Assembly (NCBI GenBank): GCA_903872875.1
Contig: CAIQMJ010001247.1
Span: 1 to 6,238 of the forward strand
Direction: 5' to 3'
Length of the DNA: 6,238 nucleotides
From: an uncultured Variovorax sp.
GTDB lineage: Bacteria > Pseudomonadota > Gammaproteobacteria > Burkholderiales > Burkholderiaceae_C
Shown here: positions 1 to 6,238 of the stretch, piece by piece
How the letters are laid out: every line of letters begins with the position of its first letter
How positions within the stretch are numbered: the stretch's first letter is position 1
The notes under the pieces: model-generated
Told to the model about the DNA's origin: nothing
Databases searched by the model: none
Seen by the model: the letters and a program-made list of their open reading frames with translations, nothing else
Translations under genes and position numbers: made by a program

Positions 1-1153
1 CATCTTCATCGCCCGCAACAAAGAGGGCCGGCTCAACGCCTTCATCAACGCCTGCGCCCATCGTGGCGCCACCCTGTGCCGCACCAAGAAGGGCAACAAG
101 GCAGTCCATACCTGCTCCTTCCATGGCTGGTCGTTCAACGCCAACGGTAGCCTCGTCAAAGTCAAGGACCCCGAGGGTGCGGGCTACCCCGACGCCTTCA
201 ATCAAGCCGGCTCGCACGATCTGAAGAAGGTACCCCGGTTCGAGTCCTACCGCGGCTTTCTGTTCGCCAGCCTCAGCGCCGACGTGCAGTCTCTGACCGA
301 CTATCTGGGCGAGGCGGCAAAGCTCATCGACATGATGGTCGACCAGTCGACGCAAGGCCTGGAAGTGGTGCGCGGCGCATCGACCTACGTTTACGACGGC
401 AACTGGAAGCTGCAGGCGGAAAACGGCGCCGACGGCTACCACGTCACCGCCGTGCACTGGAACTACGTGGCCACCACCTCCCGACGAAAGGCCGGTCTGT
501 CCATCGACGACGTCAAGGCCATGGAAGTAGGCACCTGGGCCAAGCAGCCAGGTGGCTTCTTCGCCTTCGACAACGGCCACATCTGCCTGTGGTCGCGCTG
601 GCCCAACCCGCAGGATCGCGCGCTGTATGAGCGCCGCGCCGAGCTGGTCGAGCGCTGCGGGGAGGCCCGCGCCGACTGGATGATCGGGCATGCGCGCAAC
701 CTGTGCCTGTACCCGAATCTGTTCCTGATGGACCAAATGAGCTCGCAGATCCGAGTATTCCGCCCCCTGTCGGTGGACAAGACCGAGGTGACCATTTATT
801 GCGTCGCGCCGAAGGGCGAGAGCGCTGAGGGTCGCACCCATCGTCTGCGTCAGTACGAAGATTTCTTCAACGCCACTGGCATGGCCACACCCGATGACCT
901 GGAAGAATTCCGCGCCTGCCAGGAGGGCTACAACGGCCGCCTGGCACCGTGGAGCGATCTCTCCCGAGGCGCCAAGCACTGGATCGACGGTCCGGATGAA
1001 AACGCCCAGGCTATCGGCATGAAGCCCGAGATGTGCGGTGCCCGCCCCGAGGACGAGGGCATCTACCTGGTGCATCACAAGTACTGGGTGAAGAAGATGC
1101 AAGAGGCCGTTGACGCCGAGGCCGCCATCAACTCTGAAGGAGTGGGGCAATGA
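1..1153 (+). CDS. benA: Benzoate/toluate-type 1,2-dioxygenase, large (alpha) subunit, 5'-truncated by window
   Basis: Catalytic subunit of a two-component ring-hydroxylating dioxygenase. With BenB it adds O2 to the 1,2 positions of benzoate or a substituted benzoate, giving a cis-diol carboxylate; it acts in the cytoplasm. The frame is open from base 2, giving 383 visible residues, and roughly 70 N-terminal residues lie outside. A Rieske motif C-x-H-x17-C-x2-H is seen at visible residues 18, 20, 38 and 41 (ending CSFHGW). The mononuclear iron site follows: Asp144 bridging, His147 and His152 in the stretch ENGADGYHVTAVH, and Asp244 in NLFLMDQ as probable third ligand. The C-terminal part (RQYEDFFNATGMATPDDLEE and onward) is continuous, with no frameshift. 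Its stop overlaps the benB start by ATGA. XylX, CbdA and AntA are close relatives, so the family is secure but the substrate is not. The symbol benA is the generic choice. Confidence 0.93.
   Translation, partial: IFIARNKEGRLNAFINACAHRGATLCRTKKGNKAVHTCSFHGWSFNANGSLVKVKDPEGAGYPDAFNQAGSHDLKKVPRFESYRGFLFASLSADVQSLTDYLGEAAKLIDMMVDQSTQGLEVVRGASTYVYDGNWKLQAENGADGYHVTAVHWNYVATTSRRKAGLSIDDVKAMEVGTWAKQPGGFFAFDNGHICLWSRWPNPQDRALYERRAELVERCGEARADWMIGHARNLCLYPNLFLMDQMSSQIRVFRPLSVDKTEVTIYCVAPKGESAEGRTHRLRQYEDFFNATGMATPDDLEEFRACQEGYNGRLAPWSDLSRGAKHWIDGPDENAQAIGMKPEMCGARPEDEGIYLVHHKYWVKKMQEAVDAEAAINSEGVGQ
1136..1142 (+). promoter_or_regulatory. Ribosome binding site of benB
   Basis: GAAGGAG lies inside the last codons of benA, 7 nt before the ATG at 1150. 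It is a strong Shine-Dalgarno match and supports that ATG as the benB start. With the ATGA overlap it suggests translational coupling, fitting an alpha3beta3-type oxygenase that needs equal amounts of both subunits. Confidence 0.75.
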
Positions 1154-1638
1154 GCTTCAGCCATGACGAGGTCCGCGACTTCCTGTACCGGGAAGCGCGC
1201 TACCTGGACGAGAAGAACTGGGACGCCTGGCTGGAGCAGTACTGCAAGGATGTGGAGTACTGGATGCCATCCTGGGACGACGATGGGCTGCCCACGGCCG
1301 ATCCCCAGAAGGAGGTGTCACTGATGTATTACCCGCGCCGCGACGGCCTCGAGGATCGGGTCTTTCGCATCCGCACTGGGAAGTCGGCAGCCAGCACGCC
1401 GCCGCCGCGGACCGGGCACAACCTGTCCAACCTGGAGATATTGGAAAACGGCGACAACGCCTGCACGGTCCAGTACAACTGGGTCACCTACACCACGCGG
1501 CACAACGTCGTGGACCACTACTTCGGCACCACGACCTGCCGCCTGGTTCGCCTCGACGCCAACATCCGCATCCAGAAGAAAACCATCCTTCTCAAAAGCG
1601 ACTACATCCACCAGGTGGTCGATATCTATCACGTCTGA
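1150..1638 (+). CDS. benB: Benzoate/toluate-type 1,2-dioxygenase, small (beta) subunit
   Basis: Structural small subunit of the oxygenase. It has the NTF2-like fold, carries no cofactor, and packs against the alpha subunits in the hexamer. The 162 residues match the usual length of about 160-170. Family hallmarks are the N-terminal helix segment YLDEKNWDAWLEQY (residues 18-31), the central RTGHNLSNLEIL (87-98), and the C-terminal stretch from KKTILLKSDY to VDIYHV (143-162). The ATG at 1150 is preceded by GAAGGAG and overlaps the benA stop, so the start is firm. No internal stop or frameshift is seen. The gene is second in the benABC operon, and an 87-nt spacer separates its stop from the proposed benC GTG. 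It could equally be called xylY, cbdB or antB depending on the substrate. Confidence 0.95.
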   Translation: MSFSHDEVRDFLYREARYLDEKNWDAWLEQYCKDVEYWMPSWDDDGLPTADPQKEVSLMYYPRRDGLEDRVFRIRTGKSAASTPPPRTGHNLSNLEILENGDNACTVQYNWVTYTTRHNVVDHYFGTTTCRLVRLDANIRIQKKTILLKSDYIHQVVDIYHV

Positions 1639-1653
1639 AGGGCCACGCTGCGC

Positions 1654-1680
1654 CTCGCACCTCGCACCTCGCACCTGCAC
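1654..1680 (+). repeat. 7-bp tandem repeat (CTCGCAC) in the benB-benC spacer
   Basis: Three perfect head-to-tail copies of CTCGCAC (1654-1660, 1661-1667, 1668-1674) are followed by CTGCAC (1675-1680), a fourth copy lacking one base. The repeat sits between the benB stop (1638) and the benC start region, so changes in copy number would not disturb either protein. They would change the length of the intercistronic leader. Replication slippage is the likely origin; any regulatory role is unproven. Confidence 0.85.
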
Positions 1681-1714
1681 GACGGTCAGGGTGCAATATC
1701 GATGACCTTCATCC

Positions 1715-1719
1715 AGGAG
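1715..1719 (+). promoter_or_regulatory. Ribosome binding site favouring the GTG start of benC
   Basis: AGGAG ends 6 nt before the GTG at 1726. The upstream in-frame ATG at 1702 has only a weaker CAGGGTG element (1687-1693). From memory, related BenC proteins begin about four residues before the conserved IALNFEDGVTRF-like segment, which is exactly where the GTG falls. This site therefore decides the start in favour of 1726. Confidence 0.6.
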
Positions 1720-1725
1720 CCCTAC

Positions 1726-2736
1726 GTGCATCGCACGATCGCATTGAATTTCGAAGACGGCGTCACTCGCTTCGTCGTCTGCCTACCTGGCGACACCATT
1801 GCCGACGCGGCCTATCGCCACGGCGTGAACATCCCTCTGGATTGCCGCGACGGCGCCTGCGGTACCTGTAAATCGATCTGCGAATCCGGCACCTTCGAGA
1901 TGACGGGCTACGTGGAGGAGGCACTGAGCACCTCAGAGGCTGCTGAAGGGTACATCCTGACATGCCAAACACGTCCGCTCTCTGATTGCTTGATTCGAAT
2001 TCCCAGCAGTTCCGTCGCGTGCAACGCAGCCGACAACACGGTGCGCAAAGCCCGCATCTCGCGCCTGGAAATGCTGTCTGCCAGCACCATCGGGTTGGAG
2101 CTGGAAGGCCCGGAGATCGAGACGCTGCATTTCCTGGCGGGCCAGTACGCCAACCTCTATGTCCCCGGCACAAACGAAGTCCGCGCCTATTCCTTCAGTT
2201 CCAGGGTGAGCCACGGCAAAGTCAACTTCCTCATCCGCAATGTGCCGAACGGCAAGATGAGTGCGGCGCTCTCCGGCATTGCAAAGGTCGGCGACGAGAT
2301 TCGTTATCGCGCGCCCTTCGGCAGCTTCTACTTGCGCAAAGTAGAACACCCTCTGCTGATGATTGCCGGTGGCACCGGCTTGGCGCCCTTTCTCGCCATG
2401 CTGGAACAGATGGCCAATGCTTCCGCGTCGGTACCGATACATCTGCTCTACGGAGTCACCCGCGAGGATGATGTGGTGGGCCTCGATTGGCTCGACGAGT
2501 TCAAGAAGCGCCTTCCCACCTTCGACTACACCGTCACTGTGGTCGACACTTCGGTTGACGGTCGACACAAAGGCGTGGTGACCGACTACTTGAAGCAGAG
2601 CCACTTCCACGATGGCCGAGCCGATCTGTACCTGTGCGGTCCGCCTCCGATGGTGACGGCGGTTGAACAATATATACGCGACCAGGGAATGACACCAGCC
2701 TCAATGCACTTCGAGAAGTTTCTTCCGAGCACATAG
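1726..2736 (+). CDS. benC: Benzoate/toluate-type 1,2-dioxygenase reductase (2Fe-2S/FAD/NADH electron transfer component)
   Basis: Passes electrons from NADH through FAD and a plant-type 2Fe-2S cluster to the Rieske centre of BenA. From the GTG start it has 336 residues, the usual BenC length; the ATG at 1702 would add 8. Domain order: an N-terminal ferredoxin with cluster cysteines 40, 45, 48 and 80 (DCRDGACGTC, later ILTCQT); then the FAD-binding domain with RAYSFSS (153-159); then the NAD-binding domain with GGTGLAP (215-221) and CGPPPM (304-309), ending in FEKFLPST. All motifs are intact. Ferredoxin at the N terminus is typical of BenC/XylZ/AntC and unlike VanB-type reductases. It is third in the operon. 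No benD follows. Confidence 0.95.
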   Translation: MHRTIALNFEDGVTRFVVCLPGDTIADAAYRHGVNIPLDCRDGACGTCKSICESGTFEMTGYVEEALSTSEAAEGYILTCQTRPLSDCLIRIPSSSVACNAADNTVRKARISRLEMLSASTIGLELEGPEIETLHFLAGQYANLYVPGTNEVRAYSFSSRVSHGKVNFLIRNVPNGKMSAALSGIAKVGDEIRYRAPFGSFYLRKVEHPLLMIAGGTGLAPFLAMLEQMANASASVPIHLLYGVTREDDVVGLDWLDEFKKRLPTFDYTVTVVDTSVDGRHKGVVTDYLKQSHFHDGRADLYLCGPPPMVTAVEQYIRDQGMTPASMHFEKFLPST

Positions 2737-3495
2737 TGTTGACGCTGATCGACAAATTGCCACCGAGGTAAAGATTCCTCGGATGCAGGCACAGGGATGG
2801 TACGCAGGGCCTGTTCCTGCAAAGGCAGGCAGGGTAGTGACAGGGCCTTTCGTCCAATGCAGCCGTCAGCTGCGGGAACAAGGCAGGTCGTGTTTCGGCC
2901 CAGATGCTGCCCACATATCCAGCGACCTCTCCCAGCAACATCGGCAGATGTGATGCATATGTACCGTCGCGCCCCCCCGGGTCGACGGAATCAGCGACAA
3001 AGCCTACTGATCGATCGGCGCTTCCCCGAGGGTCGATGCTGGTCAGCAGGCGCATGTCGACGGCCGGCTTGAATGCCGAGGCAGACGCTGGGAACCAACC
3101 AACATGGTGGTATCGTCGGGCGGCGAATCGCCCCTGCGAGACGCCTTGTCGGGAGTGCTATTCGAAGTCACCGGCGAGAGCTTGAGCCCGGACATCACCT
3201 GCACGCGCTCGCCCAGAGTGCGTGGAAAAGCCGCCAAGGTGTTCGATGGCGAGCTGTCAACTGACCTCCCGGCCTTCGACCTGATGCAGGTGAACGCTTG
3301 CGAGGCGCCGGCACTGGGCCCGGCCGCCAAGTGCCGAGAGAGGTCTTCGTTGTGTATCGTTGCGGTGTGGCGTCCGCGAAACGATCCTGACTTTGGACCA
3401 TCGCTGGTTTTGGGGATCGGCCTGGGACTTTCGGAGAGCGGAAGCGTCCGGAAGAGCGCGTCGATTCAGTTGGCCATCGCTTGCGGGCAGCACGT
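2737..3495. other. Gene-poor gap between two convergent blocks, possibly holding decayed coding sequence
   Basis: No protein family is recognisable here. On the - strand one frame runs from the thiolase 3' end through the whole gap into the benC antisense, broken only by TGA at 3257-3259 and TAG at 3158-3160. Its later part (about 3085-2850) reads like protein, with segments such as VDMRLLTSIDPRG and HLPMLLGEVAGYVGSIW. On the + strand another frame is open from 3011 into the thiolase antisense. Within 3104-3340 about four fifths of its codons end in G or C, and it contains segments such as GVLFEVTGESLSPDI. Neither frame has a convincing ribosome binding site or a known motif. In high-GC DNA long chance frames are common, so a remnant gene is possible but unproven. 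No benD-like short-chain dehydrogenase motif (TGxxxGIG) is seen in the frames I read. A run of seven C's lies at 2972-2978, and a CCTGC-AAAG-GCAGG hairpin at 2816-2829. Confidence 0.5.
2763..2782. terminator. Short inverted repeat after benC, possible terminator stem-loop
   Basis: CCGAGG (2763-2768) and CCTCGG (2777-2782) form a perfect 6-bp stem with an 8-base A/T-rich loop, 26 nt past the benC stop. There is no T-tract on either side, so it is not a canonical intrinsic terminator. It may be a weak or Rho-assisted 3' end, or an mRNA-stabilising stem. The position is what one would expect for the end of the benABC transcript. Confidence 0.35.
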
Positions 3496-4680
3496 TCAAG
3501 CCACTTCGAACAGCGCCGCAGCACCCATGCCGCCGCCCACGCACATCGTCGCGACCACGTACTTCACCCCGCGCCGCTTGCCTTCGATCAATGCATGCCC
3601 GACCACGCGCACGCCCGTCATGCCGTAGGGATGCCCGATTGAGATGCCGCCGCCATCGACGTTGTACTTCTCCGGGTCGATGCCGAGGTGGTCGCGACAA
3701 TAGAGCACCTGGCACGCAAAGGCCTCGTTGAGTTCCCACAGGCCGATGTCGTCGACCTTCAGGCCATGCTGCTTCAGGAGCTTGGGGATGGCATAGATCG
3801 GGCCGATGCCCATCTCTTCTGGCGTACAGCCCGCGACCGCCATGCCTCGGTAGATGCCCAAGGGCGCGATGCCACGTTTCTGTGCCAGGGCGCCTTCCAT
3901 GATCACGCAGGCCGAGGCACCGTCCGAGAGCTGGCTCGCGTTTCCGGCCGTCACCATGCCGCCTTCGATCACGGGCTTGAGGGATTGAAGGCCTTCGAGC
4001 GTCGTGTCGGCGCGGGTGCCTTCGTCCTCGCTCAGAGTCACGTCCTTGAATATGACTTCCTTGGTCGCCTTGTCGACCACCGCCATCGTGGTGCTGAAGG
4101 GCACGATCTCCGCATCGAAGCGGCCCGCTTCCTGCGCAGCGGCCGTGCGGCGCTGCGATTCGAGCGCGTAGCGGTCCTGCGCCTCACGCGAGATGCCGTA
4201 CTTCTTCGAGACGTATTCCGCCGTCTGCAGCATCGGCATGTAGGCATGCCCGGCGCGGGCAATCACGTTCGGGTCCTTCTCCTTCGCGACCCAGCCCATG
4301 TAGCCGTCCTGCACGGCTGAGATGTTGTCATGGCCGCCAGCGACGACGACGTCCATTCCGTCGACCATCACCTGCTTTGCCGCGGTCGCGATCGCCATCA
4401 GGCCCGACGCGCACTGGCGGTCCATCGTCTGGCCCGACACGCTCGCGGGCAGGCCGGCGGCCAGCAGCGCATTGCGCGCGACGTTCATGCCGGCGGTGCC
4501 GGCGGAGAGCACGCAGCCGATTACCACGTCCTCGATCTCGGCACCCTCGATCTTGGCGCGCTGCACCGCGTGCGAAATGGCGTGTGCCATCATGGTGGGC
4601 GACTTCGTCGCGTTGAGCGAGCCCTTGAAGGCACGGCCGATGCCGGTGCGGGCGGTGGAGACGATGACGGCTTCTTTCAT
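3496..4680 (-). CDS. Acetyl-CoA C-acyltransferase (thiolase, FadA-like)
   Basis: Cleaves 3-ketoacyl-CoA with CoA to acetyl-CoA and a shortened acyl-CoA, the last step of a beta-oxidation turn; it acts in the cytoplasm. The 394 residues match the family. The start MKEAVIVSTARTGIGRA is a typical thiolase N terminus, so the ATG at 4680 is chosen although the frame stays open further upstream. The nucleophile is Cys90 in MDRQCASG. The NEAF motif is at 318-321 (WELNEAFA), with His350 in GGGISIGHPYG and Cys380 in MCVGGGMG; all active-site residues are present. The segment GGHDNIS (115-121) replaces the commoner GGxExMS, and GISIGHPYGMTG replaces ALGHPLGASG. These point away from PhaA and from classic PcaF-type beta-ketoadipyl-CoA thiolases, towards a FadA/FadI-like type. 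Its ATG overlaps the stop of the upstream dehydrogenase (ATGA). Only a weak purine-rich RBS (GAAAAG) precedes it, so translational coupling is likely. Chain-length preference cannot be read from the sequence. Confidence 0.94.
   Translation of the reverse strand: MKEAVIVSTARTGIGRAFKGSLNATKSPTMMAHAISHAVQRAKIEGAEIEDVVIGCVLSAGTAGMNVARNALLAAGLPASVSGQTMDRQCASGLMAIATAAKQVMVDGMDVVVAGGHDNISAVQDGYMGWVAKEKDPNVIARAGHAYMPMLQTAEYVSKKYGISREAQDRYALESQRRTAAAQEAGRFDAEIVPFSTTMAVVDKATKEVIFKDVTLSEDEGTRADTTLEGLQSLKPVIEGGMVTAGNASQLSDGASACVIMEGALAQKRGIAPLGIYRGMAVAGCTPEEMGIGPIYAIPKLLKQHGLKVDDIGLWELNEAFACQVLYCRDHLGIDPEKYNVDGGGISIGHPYGMTGVRVVGHALIEGKRRGVKYVVATMCVGGGMGAAALFEVA
4677..4680 (-). other. ATGA stop/start overlap joining the fadB-like gene and the thiolase
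   Basis: Read on the - strand, ATG (4680-4678) begins the thiolase and TGA (4679-4677) ends the dehydrogenase. With no strong Shine-Dalgarno in front of the ATG, reinitiation by ribosomes finishing the upstream gene is the simplest way to make the thiolase. This supports one operon and a working partnership of the two enzymes. Confidence 0.85.
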
Positions 4681-6238
4681 GATGACTGCTTTTCGGTGAA
4701 GTCGGAGATGCGCTGCCTTTGTGCGGCGCGGGAGGCAAGGAGTGGCGAGACGCTCCAGTAGCCGAAGTCGTTGCCGCGCGTCTTCGCGTAGTGCGCGATG
4801 CGCTCTGCGATCTTCGGCAGGCCGATCGTATCGGCCATGAACATCGGGCCGCCTTGGTGATCGGGGAAACCGTAGCCGGCAGTCCACACGACGTCGATGT
4901 CGCCGGGGCGGTACGCGATGCCTTCTTCCAGGATCTTGCAGCCCTCGTTGATGAGCGGGTACATCAGGCGCTCGACAATCTCCTGCTGCGTGATGTCGCT
5001 GCGCTGCACGATGCGGTAGGCATCGGCCACTGACTTGGTGATCAATGCGGTTTCCGGGTCAGGCACCGGCTTGCGGCCCTCGTACTTGTAATACCCGCTG
5101 CCGGACTTCTGGCCGAAGCGGCCGAGCTCGAACATCTTGCGCACCACGGCACGATAGCTTTCGTCCGGCGGCAGGCCGCCGGCCTTGCCGTACTCAATGA
5201 CCGTCTTCGCGCCGACATCAATACCGGCCATGTCGAGCATGCGGCAGGGGCCCATTGCCATGCCGATGGCCTCGACCGCGCCATCGATCTGCGCAGGGGT
5301 CGCGCCCTCCATCATCAAGAACTCGGTCTCGCGCATATAGACCTCGGCCATGCGGTTGCCGATGAAGCCGTAGCACACCCCCGAAACGACGGCGACCTTG
5401 CCGATCTTACGGGCGAGCTGCACGGCGGTGGCAAGCACGTCGGGGGCGGTCTGGGCGCCACGTACAACTTCGAGCAGGCGCATCACATTGGCGGGGCTGA
5501 AGAAGTGCATGCCGACCACGTCTCGCGCCCGCCCGGTGGCGTTGGCGAGCATGTCGACATTGAGCGTGGAGGTGTTGGTCGCGATGATCGCGCCGGGCTT
5601 GCAGACTTGGCCGAGGCGCGCGCAGATCTGCTTCTTGAGGTCCATGTTCTCGAAGACGGCTTCGATGACGAGGTCGCAGTCCGCGAGCTCCGTGTACTCG
5701 AGCGATCCCGAGAGCAGGCTCATGCGATGCCGCACCTGCTCGGCTGTCAAGCGGCCCTTGGCGGCAGTGGCTTCGTAGTTGGCGTGCACGATGCCGAGGC
5801 CGCGTTCGAGTGCGACCTGGGTGGTCTCGATCAGCACGGCCTTGATGCCAGCATTGGCGAAGTTCATTGCGATGCCGCCGCCCATCGTGCCGGCGCCGAC
5901 GATGCCGACCTTGCGTATGGTGCGCAGCTGCACGTCCCTGGCGAGGCCGGGGATCTTGGCGGCTTCGCGCTCCGCAAAGAAGAGATGGCGCAGCGCCTGC
6001 GATTGAGGAGAGAGGCGAAGCGCTTCGAAGAGCCGCGCTTCAATGGCTGCCCCTTCGGCAAAAGGCAGAGTCGATGCCTGCACCGCTTCGACGATGGCGC
6101 GGGCCGATGGATGGAAAGGCTTCTTGCGCCTGGCGTCTGCGAGTGCGGTCGCGAAGAAGTCGGCGGGGAGTTTGTCGAAGGCGACGTCCCGTTCGCTGAC
6201 GCGGCGTGGCCCGGCGTTGTTCGCGATCAGCTCCTGCG
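4677..6238 (-). CDS. Bifunctional enoyl-CoA hydratase / 3-hydroxyacyl-CoA dehydrogenase (FadB/FadJ-like), N terminus beyond window
   Basis: Multifunctional beta-oxidation enzyme: the N-terminal crotonase part hydrates enoyl-CoA, and the C-terminal part oxidises 3-hydroxyacyl-CoA with NAD+. The frame is open to the window edge. The 519 visible residues of an expected 700 or so start near the end of the crotonase domain and its linker (SPQSQALRHLFFAERE). The Rossmann motif GAGTMG is at visible residues 114-119, with an acidic Glu137 ending the second strand. The dehydrogenase catalytic set is complete and correctly spaced: Ser223 (TNTST), His244 (GMHFFSP), Glu256 (MRLLEVV) and Asn294 (GFIGNRM), with the 21/12/50-residue spacing from the His known in hydroxyacyl-CoA dehydrogenases. 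The two C-terminal helical domains follow, ending with WTAGYGFPDHQGGP and a polar tail. A GTG at 6083 is not the start, because homologous-looking sequence continues upstream. The hydratase glutamates are off-window, so that activity is inferred. Confidence 0.94.
   Translation of the reverse strand, partial: QELIANNAGPRRVSERDVAFDKLPADFFATALADARRKKPFHPSARAIVEAVQASTLPFAEGAAIEARLFEALRLSPQSQALRHLFFAEREAAKIPGLARDVQLRTIRKVGIVGAGTMGGGIAMNFANAGIKAVLIETTQVALERGLGIVHANYEATAAKGRLTAEQVRHRMSLLSGSLEYTELADCDLVIEAVFENMDLKKQICARLGQVCKPGAIIATNTSTLNVDMLANATGRARDVVGMHFFSPANVMRLLEVVRGAQTAPDVLATAVQLARKIGKVAVVSGVCYGFIGNRMAEVYMRETEFLMMEGATPAQIDGAVEAIGMAMGPCRMLDMAGIDVGAKTVIEYGKAGGLPPDESYRAVVRKMFELGRFGQKSGSGYYKYEGRKPVPDPETALITKSVADAYRIVQRSDITQQEIVERLMYPLINEGCKILEEGIAYRPGDIDVVWTAGYGFPDHQGGPMFMADTIGLPKIAERIAHYAKTRGNDFGYWSVSPLLASRAAQRQRISDFTEKQSS

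Noticed and set aside
1933..2670. Long open frame on the - strand opposite benC (245 codons)
   Set aside because: It is antisense to a well-supported benC with all cofactor motifs, has no recognisable family features, and is the kind of shadow frame expected in high-GC DNA.
2737..2800. TTGACG at 2739-2744 as a -35 promoter element
   Set aside because: No acceptable -10 hexamer lies 16-18 nt downstream and no gene follows on the + strand.
2972..2978. Run of seven C's as a phase-variation tract
   Set aside because: It is not inside or directly upstream of a recognisable gene, so there is nothing for slippage to switch.
3496..4680. Assignment as PcaF/CatF beta-ketoadipyl-CoA thiolase finishing the catechol pathway
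   Set aside because: Position near benABC is tempting, but the gene lies in a separate, oppositely oriented operon with a FadB-like partner, and its His loop and GGHDN motif differ from the usual PcaF pattern.
4681..4887. Upstream extension of the thiolase frame on the - strand
   Set aside because: The extra residues are arginine-rich, lie wholly within the dehydrogenase coding region in another frame, and precede a canonical thiolase N terminus (MKEAVIVSTART). The ATG at 4680 is the sensible start.
1..6238. tRNA, rRNA, CRISPR array, insertion sequence or phage attachment site
   Set aside because: I saw no cloverleaf-like segment, spaced repeat array, transposase motif or paired terminal inverted repeats by reading both strands. 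A weak resemblance of a - strand stretch near 3230 to a tyrosine-recombinase HxxR box was too poor to report.

Overview
The window holds two convergent gene blocks from a high-GC proteobacterium. A betaproteobacterium (Burkholderiales or Rhodocyclales type) is the best guess. That guess rests on GC-rich codon use, the presence of a benzoate-dioxygenase operon, and a FadB-like/thiolase pair of a kind common there. It is inference, not a sequence match.

Left block, + strand, about 1-2736: an aromatic-ring 1,2-dioxygenase of the benzoate/toluate/2-halobenzoate/anthranilate family, in the order benA (5' end cut off by the window), benB, benC. BenA (Rieske plus mononuclear iron) and BenB form the oxygenase. 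BenC (2Fe-2S, FAD, NADH) supplies its electrons. benA and benB overlap by ATGA. benB and benC are separated by a spacer carrying a 7-bp tandem repeat. benC most likely starts at a GTG behind a good ribosome binding site rather than at the upstream ATG. All visible cofactor and iron-binding residues are intact. No benD (cis-diol dehydrogenase) follows benC, which is unusual for a true benzoate operon and leaves 2-halobenzoate or anthranilate open as substrates.

Middle, 2737-3495: about 760 bp without a gene I can name. It contains one short inverted repeat just after benC, a run of seven C's, and stretches of open frame on both strands that may be remnants of a decayed gene.

Right block, - strand, 6238-3496: a bifunctional enoyl-CoA hydratase/3-hydroxyacyl-CoA dehydrogenase (FadB/FadJ-like, N-terminal part beyond the window), then an acetyl-CoA acyltransferase (thiolase). 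They are coupled by an ATGA stop/start overlap. Together they would carry out the hydration, oxidation and thiolytic steps of beta-oxidation. All catalytic residues I can see are present.

The two blocks may be metabolically linked, for example by side-chain shortening of aromatic acids feeding ring dioxygenation, or they may be neighbours by rearrangement. The sequence does not decide this. I did not find a clearly novel system. The most open points are the missing benD, the true substrate, and the nature of the middle gap.
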